Positions 26,344 to 35,614 are shown, numbered from the stretch's first letter. The stretch: 64,000 nucleotides of DNA from Pseudogemmatithrix sp036675455 (GCA_036675455.1 JAKFFA010000036.1:1-64000); one strand, 5' to 3'. Made by a program: numbers and translations. The notes: a model not told the origin generated them from the sequence alone.

Positions 26344-28148
26344 GTGGTGGTCGGTTCGACCTGCGACGGTCCGTCATCGACTCGCCTTGGACGGCGGTGA
26401 TCGCGGTCATGCTCATGGCAGTCGCGGCGTCTGCCACCGGGCTCGACAACGGCTTCGCCTACGACGACCTCGTCGTGATCGCCGACAACGCGCGCGTGCA
26501 CGAGCTGCGCTGGCCGTGGGCGTACTTCGGCGAGTCGTACTGGGGCCCCGCCCGCGGCGACGACCTGTACCGGCCGCTCACAATCCTCGGGTTCTCCCTG
26601 CAGTGGGCGCTGCGGGGTGGCTCCCCGCTGCCGTTCCATGTGATGAATGTCGTGCTGTACGCCGCATGTTCGGTCGGCGTGCTGTGGCTGGCTCGCTCCG
26701 TGATGCCGGGCGCCGCCGCGCTGTTCGCAGCGTTGGTATTCGCAGCGCATCCGGTGCATGTGGAGGCCGTCGGTAACGTCGTGGGGCAGGCCGAGCTGCT
26801 CGTCGCGCTCGTCGTGATCGCCGCCGTGGGACTCTATATCCGCGACCGACGTGCGGGTCCGCTGCGCGGGCGGACGACAATGTGGATCGCGCTGCTGTAC
26901 CTGGGTGGCCTGCTGGTGAAGGAGCACGCGGTCGTGTTGCCGCTGCTGCTGCTGGCGGCGGAGCTGGCCATCGTGTCCCGGCCACGTACCCGCGACGACG
27001 CGGCCGCGGTCCGGCTCCTGCTGCTCCTGCTGACGCTCGTGCTCGTCGCGTACCTCACGCTGCGGCTCTCAGTCATCGGCCGCCTCACCGGCGACGTGCC
27101 GCATCCGGGCATCGCCGAACTCGGCGTGGTCGGACGCGCTTGGGTGATGCTGGGGCTGGTGCCGGATCTCGCGCGCGTGTTGCTGTGGCCGGCGCGGCTG
27201 AGCGCCGATTACTCGCCGCAGCTCGTCGCAGTTATGCCGTCGCCCGCGCTGGCTCATATTCCCGCTGCCCTCATCCTGTTGGTTCTTGGCGGGCTATTGG
27301 TGGTGAGCGCCCGACGCTCAAATGCGGCCCGCTTTGGCGCGCTGTGGCTCGCGGTGGGACTGCTGCTGCCGTCCAACTTGCCGGTGCCGACCGGCGTGCT
27401 GATGGCCGAACGCACGCTGTTCCTGCCGAGCGTGGGACTGGCGCTGTTGCTCGGCTTGGCGTTCGCCGCTTCATGGCGGTCGCAGCGCGCTTGGGCGCCG
27501 GCGGCACGCGTCGGTATCTGCGCCGTCCTCGCGATGGGCGCCATGCGCAGTTCCGCACGCCAGGGCGCGTGGCAGGACAACGCGGCGGTCATCAGCACGA
27601 TGCTGGCCGAAGCGCCGACGCTGTACCGCGGTCACCAGATGCTCGGCCAGACGATCGCCGTGCGCGACGAGTTCGCACTCGCGGAGCCGGCGCTGCGCCG
27701 CGCGGTGGAGTTGTATCCGGGTTCTCCGGTCGCCCAGCTCGACTACGCGCGTGTGCTGCAGTTGCTCGGGCAGTGTGACCGGGCCCTGCCATATTTTGAT
27801 GCCGCGTTGCGACTCGACCCGGCGTCGCAGGTTGGCCAGGTGAACCGGGCCATCTGCCTCCTGCAGATCGGGCGGCTGCAGGAAGCGCGGCTGCGTGCCT
27901 TGCAGGGATTGGCGAGCGGGGAGTCGCCGACGGCGTACCAAGCCATCCGTTGGACGGCGGATTCGATGCTGCTGGCTGCAGACAGTGCCGACAGCCGCAA
28001 CTTGTTCGCGCGTACCGGCCGGGAGTTCGAGCGGAGTGGCGACGGCCGGGTCAGGCTTCCGATTCGGTACGTCCTGCCCCCGGCGCTGGAGTCGTCCGGC
28101 AACATGCAACAATCCTCGCGCTCTGACTCCGAACGAACGCCGAAGTGA
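26340..28148 (+). CDS. TMTC-like GT-C glycosyltransferase with C-terminal TPR repeats
   Basis: A 602-residue protein. The first third has FAYDDLVVIADNARVHEL, a GT-C acidic motif, then LYRPLTILGFSLQWAL and VFAAHPVHVEAVGNVVGQAELL, a pattern typical of TMTC/DUF1736 proteins. About 11 membrane helices lead to a C-terminal TPR region (about 440-560; ALRRAVELYPGSPVAQLDYARVL and CDRALPYFDAALRLDP). Eukaryotic TMTC proteins O-mannosylate protein acceptors. It lies directly before pilA, so a protein O-glycosyltransferase role on the pilin is a reasonable hypothesis. Confidence 0.75.
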   Translation: MSGGRFDLRRSVIDSPWTAVIAVMLMAVAASATGLDNGFAYDDLVVIADNARVHELRWPWAYFGESYWGPARGDDLYRPLTILGFSLQWALRGGSPLPFHVMNVVLYAACSVGVLWLARSVMPGAAALFAALVFAAHPVHVEAVGNVVGQAELLVALVVIAAVGLYIRDRRAGPLRGRTTMWIALLYLGGLLVKEHAVVLPLLLLAAELAIVSRPRTRDDAAAVRLLLLLLTLVLVAYLTLRLSVIGRLTGDVPHPGIAELGVVGRAWVMLGLVPDLARVLLWPARLSADYSPQLVAVMPSPALAHIPAALILLVLGGLLVVSARRSNAARFGALWLAVGLLLPSNLPVPTGVLMAERTLFLPSVGLALLLGLAFAASWRSQRAWAPAARVGICAVLAMGAMRSSARQGAWQDNAAVISTMLAEAPTLYRGHQMLGQTIAVRDEFALAEPALRRAVELYPGSPVAQLDYARVLQLLGQCDRALPYFDAALRLDPASQVGQVNRAICLLQIGRLQEARLRALQGLASGESPTAYQAIRWTADSMLLAADSADSRNLFARTGREFERSGDGRVRLPIRYVLPPALESSGNMQQSSRSDSERTPK

Positions 28149-28204
28149 CCTTCGGGAGAGCGGCAAGTCTTTGATTTGCTGCACCTTAGCAGCGTGGCAC
28201 GCGG

Positions 28205-28220
28205 TGGCAGGGTTCTTGCC
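28205..28220 (+). promoter_or_regulatory. Sigma-54 promoter of pilA
   Basis: TGGCAGGGTTCTTGCC has GG/GC elements at exact -24/-12 spacing. The predicted start near 28231 leaves a 50-base untranslated leader before the pilA ATG at 28281, nearly the same distance as at pilS. PilR-type activators drive pilA from such promoters in Pseudomonas and Myxococcus. Confidence 0.7.
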
Positions 28221-28280
28221 TTATCAACGCTCGTCGGCAGGCATCCTACCGATTTCTCACCCTCCTGCGGAGTTCCCCCC

Positions 28281-28673
28281 ATGAAGAGCAACAAGAAGGG
28301 CTTCACCCTGATCGAGCTGCTGATCGTCGTCGTCATCATCGGCATTCTTGCCGCAATCGCGATCCCGAAGTTCGCCAACACGAAGGAGAAGGCGTACCTC
28401 GCGGCGATGAAGTCCGACCTGCGTAACCTCGTGACGGCTGAGGAAGCGTACTTCTCTGAGGGCGCCGTCTATGGCGCCGTGACGGCCGTTGGTGGCCAGG
28501 CTGCGACGGGCGACCTCGCCGGCACCTACTCCACGTCGACGGGTGTCACCGTGACCGCGACGCCGAACGCCGGCATCAGCTTCACGGCCGAAGCGACGCA
28601 CACGGCCACGACGAAGACCTGCTACATCGACGTCGGCACGGGCACGCGCGAAGGCGAGCCGATCTGCAACTGA
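28281..28673 (+). CDS. pilA: Type IV major pilin
   Basis: A 130-residue prepilin with a seven-residue basic leader and the cleavage motif KKG/FTLIELLIVVVIIGILAAIAIPKF; mature Glu5 is present. The remaining helix contains KSDLRNLVTAEEAYF. The C-terminal half is rich in Thr and Ser (over 15 Thr between residues 80 and 120), with a Cys pair (TCYID and ICN at the end) that could form the D-loop. The Thr-rich face is a plausible O-glycan acceptor. A sigma-54 promoter precedes it and a strong terminator follows. Confidence 0.95.
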   Translation: MKSNKKGFTLIELLIVVVIIGILAAIAIPKFANTKEKAYLAAMKSDLRNLVTAEEAYFSEGAVYGAVTAVGGQAATGDLAGTYSTSTGVTVTATPNAGISFTAEATHTATTKTCYIDVGTGTREGEPICN

Positions 28674-28697
28674 TCGTAGGCTGATCTGTTGATACGG

Positions 28698-28732
28698 CAC
28701 GGGCCGGGCGAATCTTCGCCCGGCCCGTGTTG
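28698..28732 (+). terminator. Terminator after pilA
   Basis: A perfect 14-base-pair stem CACGGGCCGGGCGA/TCGCCCGGCCCGTG with an ATCT loop begins 24 bases after the pilA stop and is followed by TTGT. It probably lets the abundant pilin mRNA end before the minor pilin genes. Confidence 0.85.
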
Positions 28733-28740
28733 TATTGGGG

Positions 28741-28770
28741 CGGACGGCGGACGGCAGACGGCAGACGGCG
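28741..28770 (+). repeat. Period-7 repeat, copy B (CGGACGG-type)
   Basis: The units CGGACGG, CGGACGG, CAGACGG, CAGACGG, CGGCCG follow the pilA terminator. The sequence matches the copies after infA (17541) and before aroC (35694, inverted). Confidence 0.55.
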
Positions 28771-28895
28771 GCCGCGGGCCGAACCGATGCGGGCATCCTT
28801 GGCGACTGCCGAGCTCCTATGCCTGCGTTGGGTTCCGGTACTCCGCGCGCTGGAATGGTGTCGCTCAGGCAGTCCTGCGGCGGTATCCTCGCCGC

Positions 28896-29249
28896 ATGTC
28901 ACGAACCGGGGTGTCACTTACTGAAGTCCTCGTCGCCGCGGTGTTGCTGGCGGTGGGGGTTGGGAGCACCATGGGTGCGCTCGCCAGCGCGCTGCGGATG
29001 CGGAACGGGGCGACGACGCGCGAGCGGGTCGCGGCGGCGGCGCAGGATCGCCTGACCTGGTTTGAGGGCGCTGGGTGCGCGGTGAATGACACAACCATTA
29101 CGGAGACAGACTCGACGGGGTCGGGCGTCGCGGAGAGCTGGCGCGTCGAGCCCACGCCCGGCGGCGTGAGCCTGCGCGGCGACGCGCGAGGGACGCGCGC
29201 GGGCGTCGCCTTCACCTTGCGCGTGGATACGCGGCTCGCATGTCAATGA
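28896..29249 (+). CDS. Type IV pilus minor pseudopilin (PilV/GspI-like)
   Basis: A 117-residue prepilin-like protein: a very short leader MSRTG, cleavage before VSLTEVLVAAVLLAVGVGS with Glu5, then a compact domain with two cysteines (GAGCAVND; LAC near the end). The size and VSLxEVLVA helix match PilV/GspI-class minor pilins, which prime pilus assembly. It overlaps the next pseudopilin gene by ten bases. Confidence 0.8.
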   Translation: MSRTGVSLTEVLVAAVLLAVGVGSTMGALASALRMRNGATTRERVAAAAQDRLTWFEGAGCAVNDTTITETDSTGSGVAESWRVEPTPGGVSLRGDARGTRAGVAFTLRVDTRLACQ

Positions 29250-30151
29250 GAGGACGAGCTTCGCAGACGTCGTGCTCAGGCACGCCTGAAAGCAGACGTC
29301 GTGTGCCAAGCTCCCGGCCAGGCCGTCGAATACGCCACGGCTACCTGCTCGCCGAGGCGCTGTGTGCGCTCGCGCTGGCCGGCGTGCTGGCCGTGGCGGC
29401 GGCGACGACACTGAGCGCGGCCCGGCGCGCCATGAAATCCGCCTCCGAGCGCGCGGCGGCAGAACGAGCGGGTCGCGAATCCGTGTCGGTGATCGCTTCG
29501 GTGCTGCGTGAGTCATCCGCTGTCACGATCGAAGGCGATACCGCAGTCGCCTTCGCGCAGGTCATCGCGCTGGGTGCGATCTGCGAACGCTCGGGTCTCG
29601 CGATCGTGCTGCCGCCGCTCGAGGTCTCGGTCGCGACGCCGCTCGTGGCGCGGGGCCAGCCGGTGGAGCCGGGCGACATGATCTCCGTGCTCGTCGTCGA
29701 CTCGCTGGCCGTCGGCGCCTCGTGGGTGAGTACCCTAGTGGATACCGTCTCAGAACGCACCGTCGCGGGATCCTGTGGAGCGGCGGACGGCTGGACGCAG
29801 CCATCTGATGAAGGTGCGATGCGGTGGCGGCTTGTGCTGCGAAGCGCGCTGCCACCATCCACGCAGAGGGGCGCCCCGCTGCGCGTGCTGCGGCGAGGCC
29901 GGCTCTCCCTGTATGCGTCAGGCAGCGGCGCCTGGATGCTGGGCTGGCGGCGTTGTGCGTTCCTGGTGCCGGATGCGGTGGGTTGTGGCGGCATCCAGCC
30001 GGTCGCGGGTCCCCTGCGAACGCCCGCCGGCGGGGGGCTACGACTCGAGGCCGACGCCTTGGGCCGCACCATTCGTATTGAAGCGCGCGCCTCGGGGATC
30101 GCCGACGCGCGCACCACCGAAATGACGGTGCTGTTGCGTGACGGCGCGTAA
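29240..30151 (+). CDS. Type IV pilus minor pseudopilin (PilW/GspJ-like)
   Basis: The protein has 303 residues from ATG 29240. The prepilin site is G/YLLAEALCALALAGVLAVAA with Glu5. From 29240 the leader is 34 residues, long for a class III signal; GTG at 29303 would give a typical 13-residue leader and may be the true start. Between the two lie a duplicated GCAGACGTCGTG and a small hairpin. The large C-terminal domain (eight or so Cys/Trp landmarks, e.g. RWRLVLRSALPP) resembles PilW. It overlaps the PilX-like gene by 14 bases. Confidence 0.7.
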   Translation: MSMRGRASQTSCSGTPESRRRVPSSRPGRRIRHGYLLAEALCALALAGVLAVAAATTLSAARRAMKSASERAAAERAGRESVSVIASVLRESSAVTIEGDTAVAFAQVIALGAICERSGLAIVLPPLEVSVATPLVARGQPVEPGDMISVLVVDSLAVGASWVSTLVDTVSERTVAGSCGAADGWTQPSDEGAMRWRLVLRSALPPSTQRGAPLRVLRRGRLSLYASGSGAWMLGWRRCAFLVPDAVGCGGIQPVAGPLRTPAGGGLRLEADALGRTIRIEARASGIADARTTEMTVLLRDGA

Positions 30152-30599
30152 GGGAATCGTTCTGCCCGTGGTGCTGGCGGTGCTCGTGGCGCTGATGCTG
30201 TTGTCCGCGCTGGCGCTATCCGAGGCCATGCTCGACTGGCGCGTCGCGCGGTTCGCGGACGACGCGGTTCGTGCGCGGGCTGCGGCGATGCGCGGTTTGG
30301 CGGCCGTGGACACGCCGCCGGACTTGGCGACGCTGTGCGTGTCGGGGCCGCTGGCAGTGCAGGAGCGCGTGCTGCCGCAGGTCGACGGGACCGACGCACG
30401 AGTTCTCTGGCGACAGTTGGGGGGCGGCGTGGTGCGCGCGGAGGTCGAAGGCACGGGTGTTCACGGCGCGCGACATCGCGCGTGGGCCCTGCTCGTGCCG
30501 GACTCCACGGCACGCGTCATGGGCCTCCTCCGATGCCCCGACGCGCTGCGGCTCGTGCCCGTGCCGGGACGCGCGACGGATGGGCACCCGGAGGGGTAA
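30138..30599 (+). CDS. Pilus assembly protein, PilX-like
   Basis: The 153-residue protein starts at GTG. The N-terminus KGIVLPVVLAVLVALMLLSALALSEAM is a class III prepilin-like helix (G/IVLPV; Glu5 is absent, as in GspK/PilX-type tips). The rest has DDAVRARAAAMRGLAAVD, typical of the helical part of PilX. With the two preceding genes it completes a minor-pilin tip set. Confidence 0.65.
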   Translation: MTARKGIVLPVVLAVLVALMLLSALALSEAMLDWRVARFADDAVRARAAAMRGLAAVDTPPDLATLCVSGPLAVQERVLPQVDGTDARVLWRQLGGGVVRAEVEGTGVHGARHRAWALLVPDSTARVMGLLRCPDALRLVPVPGRATDGHPEG

Positions 30600-30756
30600 C
30601 TTCGCCCCACGGCGTTACTTCCGGGGCGGTCCGCTCGTGTAGCTCCGGCAAGTGAGTGTTTGAGCGACGTATTGACCCCCACTGGGCTGGCGGACAAGTT
30701 TGCCGACCCGGTGCTCTATTGTCTCGCAGGTTGCCTGACGGGCAGAAAAAAATCCC

Positions 30757-31800
30757 ATGGCGCTCTTCGGTCGCAAGAAAACCACGGTTGGACTCGACAT
30801 CGGCTCCGGCCTCATCAAGGTGGCCGTCGTCGATCATTCGAAATCCCAGCCGGAGCTCGTCCGGGTGGCGATCACGCCGTTGCTGGCGGACGCCATCGTC
30901 GAAGGCGAGATCATGGATCCGGGTATCGTGGCCGATGCGATCACCGCGTGCCTGCAGGACGCCGGTGTCGCGGGCAAGGATGTCGTCACGGCGGTGGGCG
31001 GGCGTGACGTCATCATCAAGAAGATCCAAATCGAGCGCGTGAAGGAGCAGCAGGCGCGCGAACTGATGCGTTGGGAAGCCGAGCAGCACGTGCCATTCGA
31101 TATGGAGTCCGTCGAACTCGACTTCCAGATCCTGGACCCCGACGACCGCGGCTCGGAGATGAACGTCCTGCTCGTCGCCGCCAAGCGCGAACTCGTCGAG
31201 GCGAAGGTCCGCGTGCTCAATGACGCCGGGCTCAACGCCGTGGCGGTGGACGTGGACGCCTTCGCGCTGCACAACGCCTTCGAGCTCAGCTATCCGGACG
31301 CCATGCACGGGGTGGTCACGCTGGTGAACATCGGCCACGAAGTCACGAACATCAATATCGTCGAGGAGGGCGTGCCCATCCTCACGCGCGACATGCCCAT
31401 GGGCACACGCCGCTTCCGCGAGGACCTGCAGCGCGAACGTGGCATGGGCTCGGAGGAGGCGAGCGCGCTCCTGCAGGGTTACGACCGGTCGGAGCACCTC
31501 GACGCGGTCCTTGAGCAGCGCGGTGAGGAGATTGCGGTCGGTGTCGAGCGCGCGGCGGCGTTCCTGGCCAGCTCCAGCCGGTCCGGCGCGCAGGTCAACG
31601 CGGTGTACGTGTGCGGAGGCGGATCACGCGCCCCCGGCCTGATCGATGTGCTCGCCAACCGGCTGCGGCTGCCGGTCGAGGCGGCGAACCCGCTGGCCAA
31701 CCTGGTCGTGCGTGACGGCGCTTTCGAGTCGCTCGTCACAGACGAGGTGGCCCCTCTCCTGATGCTGCCTATCGGGCTGGCCTTGCGCCAGCCTGCCTGA
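30757..31800 (+). CDS. pilM: Type IV pilus assembly ATPase-like protein PilM
   Basis: The 347-residue actin/FtsA-like protein has the FGRKKTTVGLDIGSGLIKVAVV opening (phosphate-1 motif), AITACLQDAGV, DVDAFALHNAFEL and YVCGGGSRAPGL. PilM sits in the cytoplasm and binds the INLLP-type N-terminal peptide of PilN. It begins the pilMNOPQ operon. The 157-base upstream gap holds no clear promoter; an imperfect sigma-54-like sequence there has wrong spacing. Confidence 0.94.
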   Translation: MALFGRKKTTVGLDIGSGLIKVAVVDHSKSQPELVRVAITPLLADAIVEGEIMDPGIVADAITACLQDAGVAGKDVVTAVGGRDVIIKKIQIERVKEQQARELMRWEAEQHVPFDMESVELDFQILDPDDRGSEMNVLLVAAKRELVEAKVRVLNDAGLNAVAVDVDAFALHNAFELSYPDAMHGVVTLVNIGHEVTNINIVEEGVPILTRDMPMGTRRFREDLQRERGMGSEEASALLQGYDRSEHLDAVLEQRGEEIAVGVERAAAFLASSSRSGAQVNAVYVCGGGSRAPGLIDVLANRLRLPVEAANPLANLVVRDGAFESLVTDEVAPLLMLPIGLALRQPA

Positions 31801-31818
31801 CCGTCCCCGGAAGCCCTG

Positions 31819-32511
31819 ATGATCGAAATCAATCTTCTTCCCAACGCGCGAAAGAGATCGCGGGCGAGTTCGTCCGCGAAGTTCGATTTTGGCGCGTTCA
31901 TGGGGAACCTGTCGGCGCGCTTCCAGGACCCGTGGCTCGGCGTCGCCGTCGGCGGCGTCCTGGTCGGCGTGGTGGCCATCGGCGCGATGTGGTTCTTCCA
32001 GGGACAGACCGAACGTACGCTGCGCGAGCGCGAACAAGTGGCCGTGCAGGACTCGGCGCGGTTCGCCGCGGTCGTGGCTGAGCGCCGCGCGATCGAGGCG
32101 CAACGCGATTCGGTCACACGGCAGATCGCGATCATCTCGTCGCTGGACGCGGACCGCTTCGTGTGGCCGCACATCATGGAAGAGATCTCGCGTGCGCTGC
32201 CGACGTACACGTGGCTCACGTCAGTTGCCCAGGCCAACCCCGCCGCGACCGCCAACCCGGCGGCCGCCGTCGAAAATACCGCGCCGCCGATGGTCGTCAC
32301 AATCATCGGCCTCACGGTCGACATCCAGGCGCTGACCGTGTTCATGAAGCAACTCGAGGCGTCGCCGTTCTTAGGCAACGTCACGCTGCGCGTCTCCGAG
32401 GTGGCCGTCGCCGAGGGCAAGCAGGTGACCGAGTTCACGCTTGACGTCACATATACGAAGCCCGATGCGTCCGAGATCCGCACCGTTCCCCTCAGCGTGG
32501 CGGTGAGGTAA
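31819..32511 (+). CDS. pilN: Type IV pilus inner-membrane protein PilN
   Basis: The 230-residue protein begins MIEINLLPNARKR, the PilM-binding motif, then has one membrane helix (about 36-58), a coiled coil (about 60-100; REREQVAVQDSARFAAVVAERRAIEAQR) and a ferredoxin-like C-terminal domain (ISRALPTYTWLTS; MVVTIIGLTVDIQALTVFMKQL). An Ala/Asn-rich loop (about 137-152) is an insertion within the domain. Confidence 0.93.
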   Translation: MIEINLLPNARKRSRASSSAKFDFGAFMGNLSARFQDPWLGVAVGGVLVGVVAIGAMWFFQGQTERTLREREQVAVQDSARFAAVVAERRAIEAQRDSVTRQIAIISSLDADRFVWPHIMEEISRALPTYTWLTSVAQANPAATANPAAAVENTAPPMVVTIIGLTVDIQALTVFMKQLEASPFLGNVTLRVSEVAVAEGKQVTEFTLDVTYTKPDASEIRTVPLSVAVR

Positions 32512-32513
32512 CC

Positions 32514-33128
32514 ATGGCCGGTATGCCGCAGTCTCAGCGCGATCAAGTGATGCTCTTCGTGGGCATCGTCGGCTTGTTGCTCGCCGGCGCCTATTATTAC
32601 TTCGTCTATTCGCCCAAGACGCTCGTGCTCGATGAACTCACGGCGCGCGTGGAGCGGCTCGACGCGACCAACCGGCGCGCCGAGGCGATCATCGCGAGCG
32701 GATCCGTTGAGCAGTTGCGCGCGGAGGCCGCGGGGCTGCGCGAGAATCTTGCGGTCATGCGCACGCTGATCCCGGCCTCCAACGAAGTGCCGGCGCTGCT
32801 CGACCAGATCCTTGGCGCCGCGCGCCGCACCGGCCTTGAGTTCTCGAACTTCGCGCCCAGTGGCACGATCCCGGGGGAGCAGTTCGACACGTTCCGGTTC
32901 CGCATGTCGATGCAGGGGTCGTATCACGAGATCGGCCGGCTGCTGACGGCCATCGGATCGCTGCAGCGCGTGATCGTGCCGATCAACCTGTCGCTGGCGC
33001 AGTCGCCGCAGGGCGGCACGCCGGTGCGGAACGCGCGCGTGCGCACGGCCGAAGAGCCGCAGCTCACCGCGAACTTCGACATCCAGACCTACGTCGTGAA
33101 GACCATCGGCCCGGAGCCGACCCCATGA
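32514..33128 (+). CDS. pilO: Type IV pilus inner-membrane protein PilO
   Basis: The 204 residues have one membrane helix (about 12-30), a coiled coil (about 38-85) and the PilO domain with LIPASNEVPALLDQILGAARRTGLEF and FRMSMQGSYHEIGRLLTAIGSL. It pairs with PilN in the alignment complex. It starts two bases after the pilN stop and overlaps pilP by four bases. Confidence 0.92.
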   Translation: MAGMPQSQRDQVMLFVGIVGLLLAGAYYYFVYSPKTLVLDELTARVERLDATNRRAEAIIASGSVEQLRAEAAGLRENLAVMRTLIPASNEVPALLDQILGAARRTGLEFSNFAPSGTIPGEQFDTFRFRMSMQGSYHEIGRLLTAIGSLQRVIVPINLSLAQSPQGGTPVRNARVRTAEEPQLTANFDIQTYVVKTIGPEPTP

Positions 33129-33592
33129 GCATCCGTCGAGTCTTCCTGCGCGGGGCCGTCGCCGTGGTTGGCGCCGCGTGCCTGGCCTTGCCGGCCGGGG
33201 CGCAGCAGGGCGCGCCCCAACCGAAACGGCCGGCGGCCGCGTCACGTGACACGGCGCAGCTCGCGTTCCGGCGCGAAGTGTACACGTACGGCGCATCGGG
33301 CCGGCGTGATCCGTTCGCGTCGCTGATCGCGACGGGCGATATCCGTCCGCTGGTGTCGGACTTGCTCGTGGCGGGCATCGTGTACGACCCGACGGGGCGT
33401 AACTCCGTCGCCATGTTGGAGGACATCTCCACCGGGGAGCTCTACCGTGCGCGCGTCGGCTCGGTGTTCGGGCGCCTCCGTGTCACCGCCATCCGCGAGA
33501 AGGAAGTGCAGGTCGCGATCGACGAATTCGGATTCACGCGACAGGAGACTCTGTCGCTCAACATCCCCGTCCCAGGGGAGAGGACGCCATGA
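33125..33592 (+). CDS. pilP: Type IV pilus PilP-like periplasmic protein
   Basis: The 155-residue protein has a signal peptide (cleavage near PAGAQQ, residue 27), then a disordered Pro/Lys/Ala stretch and a small beta domain with GRRDPFASLI, LLVAGIVYDPTGRNSVAMLED and LYRARVGSVFGRLRVTAI. This matches PilP, which links the PilNO pair to the PilQ secretin. A classical lipobox is absent; a non-lipidated form is therefore likely. It overlaps pilQ by four bases. Confidence 0.85.
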   Translation: MSIRRVFLRGAVAVVGAACLALPAGAQQGAPQPKRPAAASRDTAQLAFRREVYTYGASGRRDPFASLIATGDIRPLVSDLLVAGIVYDPTGRNSVAMLEDISTGELYRARVGSVFGRLRVTAIREKEVQVAIDEFGFTRQETLSLNIPVPGERTP

Positions 33593-35523
33593 GGCGAAAC
33601 TGGAAGCTGACCGCCGCCGCGGCCGGCGCGCTCTTGATCGGTGCGTCGAGTGCCGCAGCGGCGCCCGACCACCGTTCCGAGGCAGCCGCGGCCGTAACCG
33701 CGGTCAGCGTCATCCCGGGACCGGGTCGCGCGGACGTCGTGCTGTCGATCGACGGCGACGTGCGCATCACCGACTTTACGCTCGAAGGGCCGCACCGCAT
33801 CGTCGTGGACGTCGAGGGTGCGACCATGGACCTGGGCGCGCCGCGGTATGACCGCGTCTCGCGTGCGGGCATCCTGAATGTGCGCATCGCACAGTACCGC
33901 GCAGACGTGGTCCGGCTCGTGCTCGATCTGGATGCGGCCCGCGAGTATACCGTGAGCCGCAACGGCAGCGACCTGCGCGTCAGCGTGGTCGGGCCGGACG
34001 CATTCGCGCCATGGTCGGCCGGGGTGGCCGCCGTGGTGGCCGACGCGCCACCGGCGCAGACGGCCCAGCCGTCCGCCTACGAAGAGCCGCGCTTCGAGCC
34101 GCTCTCATCGGTCGGTCCCGCGCGCCCCATTTCGATGCAGCAGCCACAGCAGACGCAAGAACCGCGCATCGACGTCTCGTTCGCCAACACGGACATCAAG
34201 ACCGTCATTGCCACGTTCGCGGCGTTCTCGGGCCGCACGTTCATCACCGGCTCGACCGTCGAGGGCTCCGTGACGGCCGAGATCTCCGGCCAACCGTGGG
34301 ACATCGCGCTGTCGAAGATCCTGCAGGCGAACGGGCTCACGGCGCACGAGGACTCGACCGGCATCATCACGGTCGACTCCTACCAGAACATCGCGGCGCG
34401 CGTGGCGGCGGAACCGCTCGTCACGCAGCTCGTGCCGGTGAACTATGCGAGCGCGTCGGAGCTGGCCGTAGCCATTCGCCAGCTCATGGCGACGTGCTCG
34501 TCCGCAGTAGGCACGGGGACGGGCCAAGTCGTCGACCTGGCGGCGGCGCCCGGCACCGACATGAGCGCCGCGCAGGCAGAAGTGGTCGAGGGCGGCGCGA
34601 CGGCCCAGACTTGCGGTCGCGGCACCGTCGGCGTCGACGCCAAGACCAATACGATCATCGTCACCGAGTCCGTGTCGCGCCTGCCGGAGATCGTGGGATT
34701 CATCCGCGACCTCGACGTGCGCACGCCGCAGGTGGCCATCAAGGCCAAGATCATTTCGGTGGACCGCACCGCCACGGAGGAACTCGGGCTGAGCTACGAC
34801 GTCGGTGGCATCACCACGGGCGCTTCGTTCAACTCGCTGGTGCCGCGCGGCACCACCACCGAACCGTACACGATCCAGTTGGGTGGCGACGCCTTCGCCG
34901 GCATTGCGAACGCCAATCGCGTGTTCAGCGGGACGGCTGCACTCTCGCTCATCTACAACACCGCGGTCGGCGGCATGAACTTGGCCTCCTTCCTCGACGC
35001 CCTGAGTTCTGAGCTTCTCTCGGACGTTCAGGCGGAGCCGAGCACGACCACCATCGACAACCGCACGGCGACGCTGTTCGCCGGTACGGAGATCGCGTTC
35101 CTGCTGACGCCGCCGTCCATCCCGGGCCAGATCCAGGCCGTCGCTCCGGTGATCCAGCGCCAAAAGATCGGTATCACGCTCGAAGTTACGCCGCACGTCA
35201 CGGCCAACCGGCAAGTGTCGATGAGCATCGTGGCGCGGCAGCAGTCTCAGCTCGGCGTGACGGTCGCCGGTCCCGAAATCAGCGAGCGCAACGCGACCAA
35301 CGAGGTGCTCGTCGGCGACGGCGAGACGGCGGTCATCGCCGGCCTCACACAGACGCAGGTCACGCGCTCGCGTAGCGGCATCCCGTACCTGATGGACATC
35401 CCGTTCATCGGCCGGCTGTTCGCGCAGACGCGTGTCGCGGAGCGCAAGCAGGACCTGCTGATCCTCGTTACCCCGCATATCGTGGATGAGGGCGAGGTCG
35501 TGCGGTCGGTGCGGCCGCAGTAA
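33589..35523 (+). CDS. pilQ: Type IV pilus secretin PilQ
   Basis: A 644-residue protein. After the signal peptide (about 1-25) come an AMIN domain (about 35-130; DVVLSIDGDVRITDF), a linker, a secretin/TonB short N-terminal domain (about 195-260; VSFANTDIKTVIATFAAFSG), an N1-type domain and the secretin core ending in GIPYLMDIPFIGRLFAQ and DLLILVTPHIVDE. It forms the outer-membrane pore for the pilus. A Cys-containing insertion (about 300-350) lies inside the N1 region. The operon terminator follows. Confidence 0.94.
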   Translation: MRRNWKLTAAAAGALLIGASSAAAAPDHRSEAAAAVTAVSVIPGPGRADVVLSIDGDVRITDFTLEGPHRIVVDVEGATMDLGAPRYDRVSRAGILNVRIAQYRADVVRLVLDLDAAREYTVSRNGSDLRVSVVGPDAFAPWSAGVAAVVADAPPAQTAQPSAYEEPRFEPLSSVGPARPISMQQPQQTQEPRIDVSFANTDIKTVIATFAAFSGRTFITGSTVEGSVTAEISGQPWDIALSKILQANGLTAHEDSTGIITVDSYQNIAARVAAEPLVTQLVPVNYASASELAVAIRQLMATCSSAVGTGTGQVVDLAAAPGTDMSAAQAEVVEGGATAQTCGRGTVGVDAKTNTIIVTESVSRLPEIVGFIRDLDVRTPQVAIKAKIISVDRTATEELGLSYDVGGITTGASFNSLVPRGTTTEPYTIQLGGDAFAGIANANRVFSGTAALSLIYNTAVGGMNLASFLDALSSELLSDVQAEPSTTTIDNRTATLFAGTEIAFLLTPPSIPGQIQAVAPVIQRQKIGITLEVTPHVTANRQVSMSIVARQQSQLGVTVAGPEISERNATNEVLVGDGETAVIAGLTQTQVTRSRSGIPYLMDIPFIGRLFAQTRVAERKQDLLILVTPHIVDEGEVVRSVRPQ

Positions 35524-35614
35524 ACGAGCGCACACGCGCAAAGAGTCGGGTAAGGGCGCGGCGGTTGGATCAGGGAGCGCCAATCGGGTCAGTGTGCGAC
35601 AATCGAATCCGGAG

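Noticed and set aside
30687..30704. A possible sigma-54 promoter before pilM (TGGCGGACAAGTTTGCC)
   Set aside because: The GG-GC distance is 13 rather than 12 bases, which is normally inactive.
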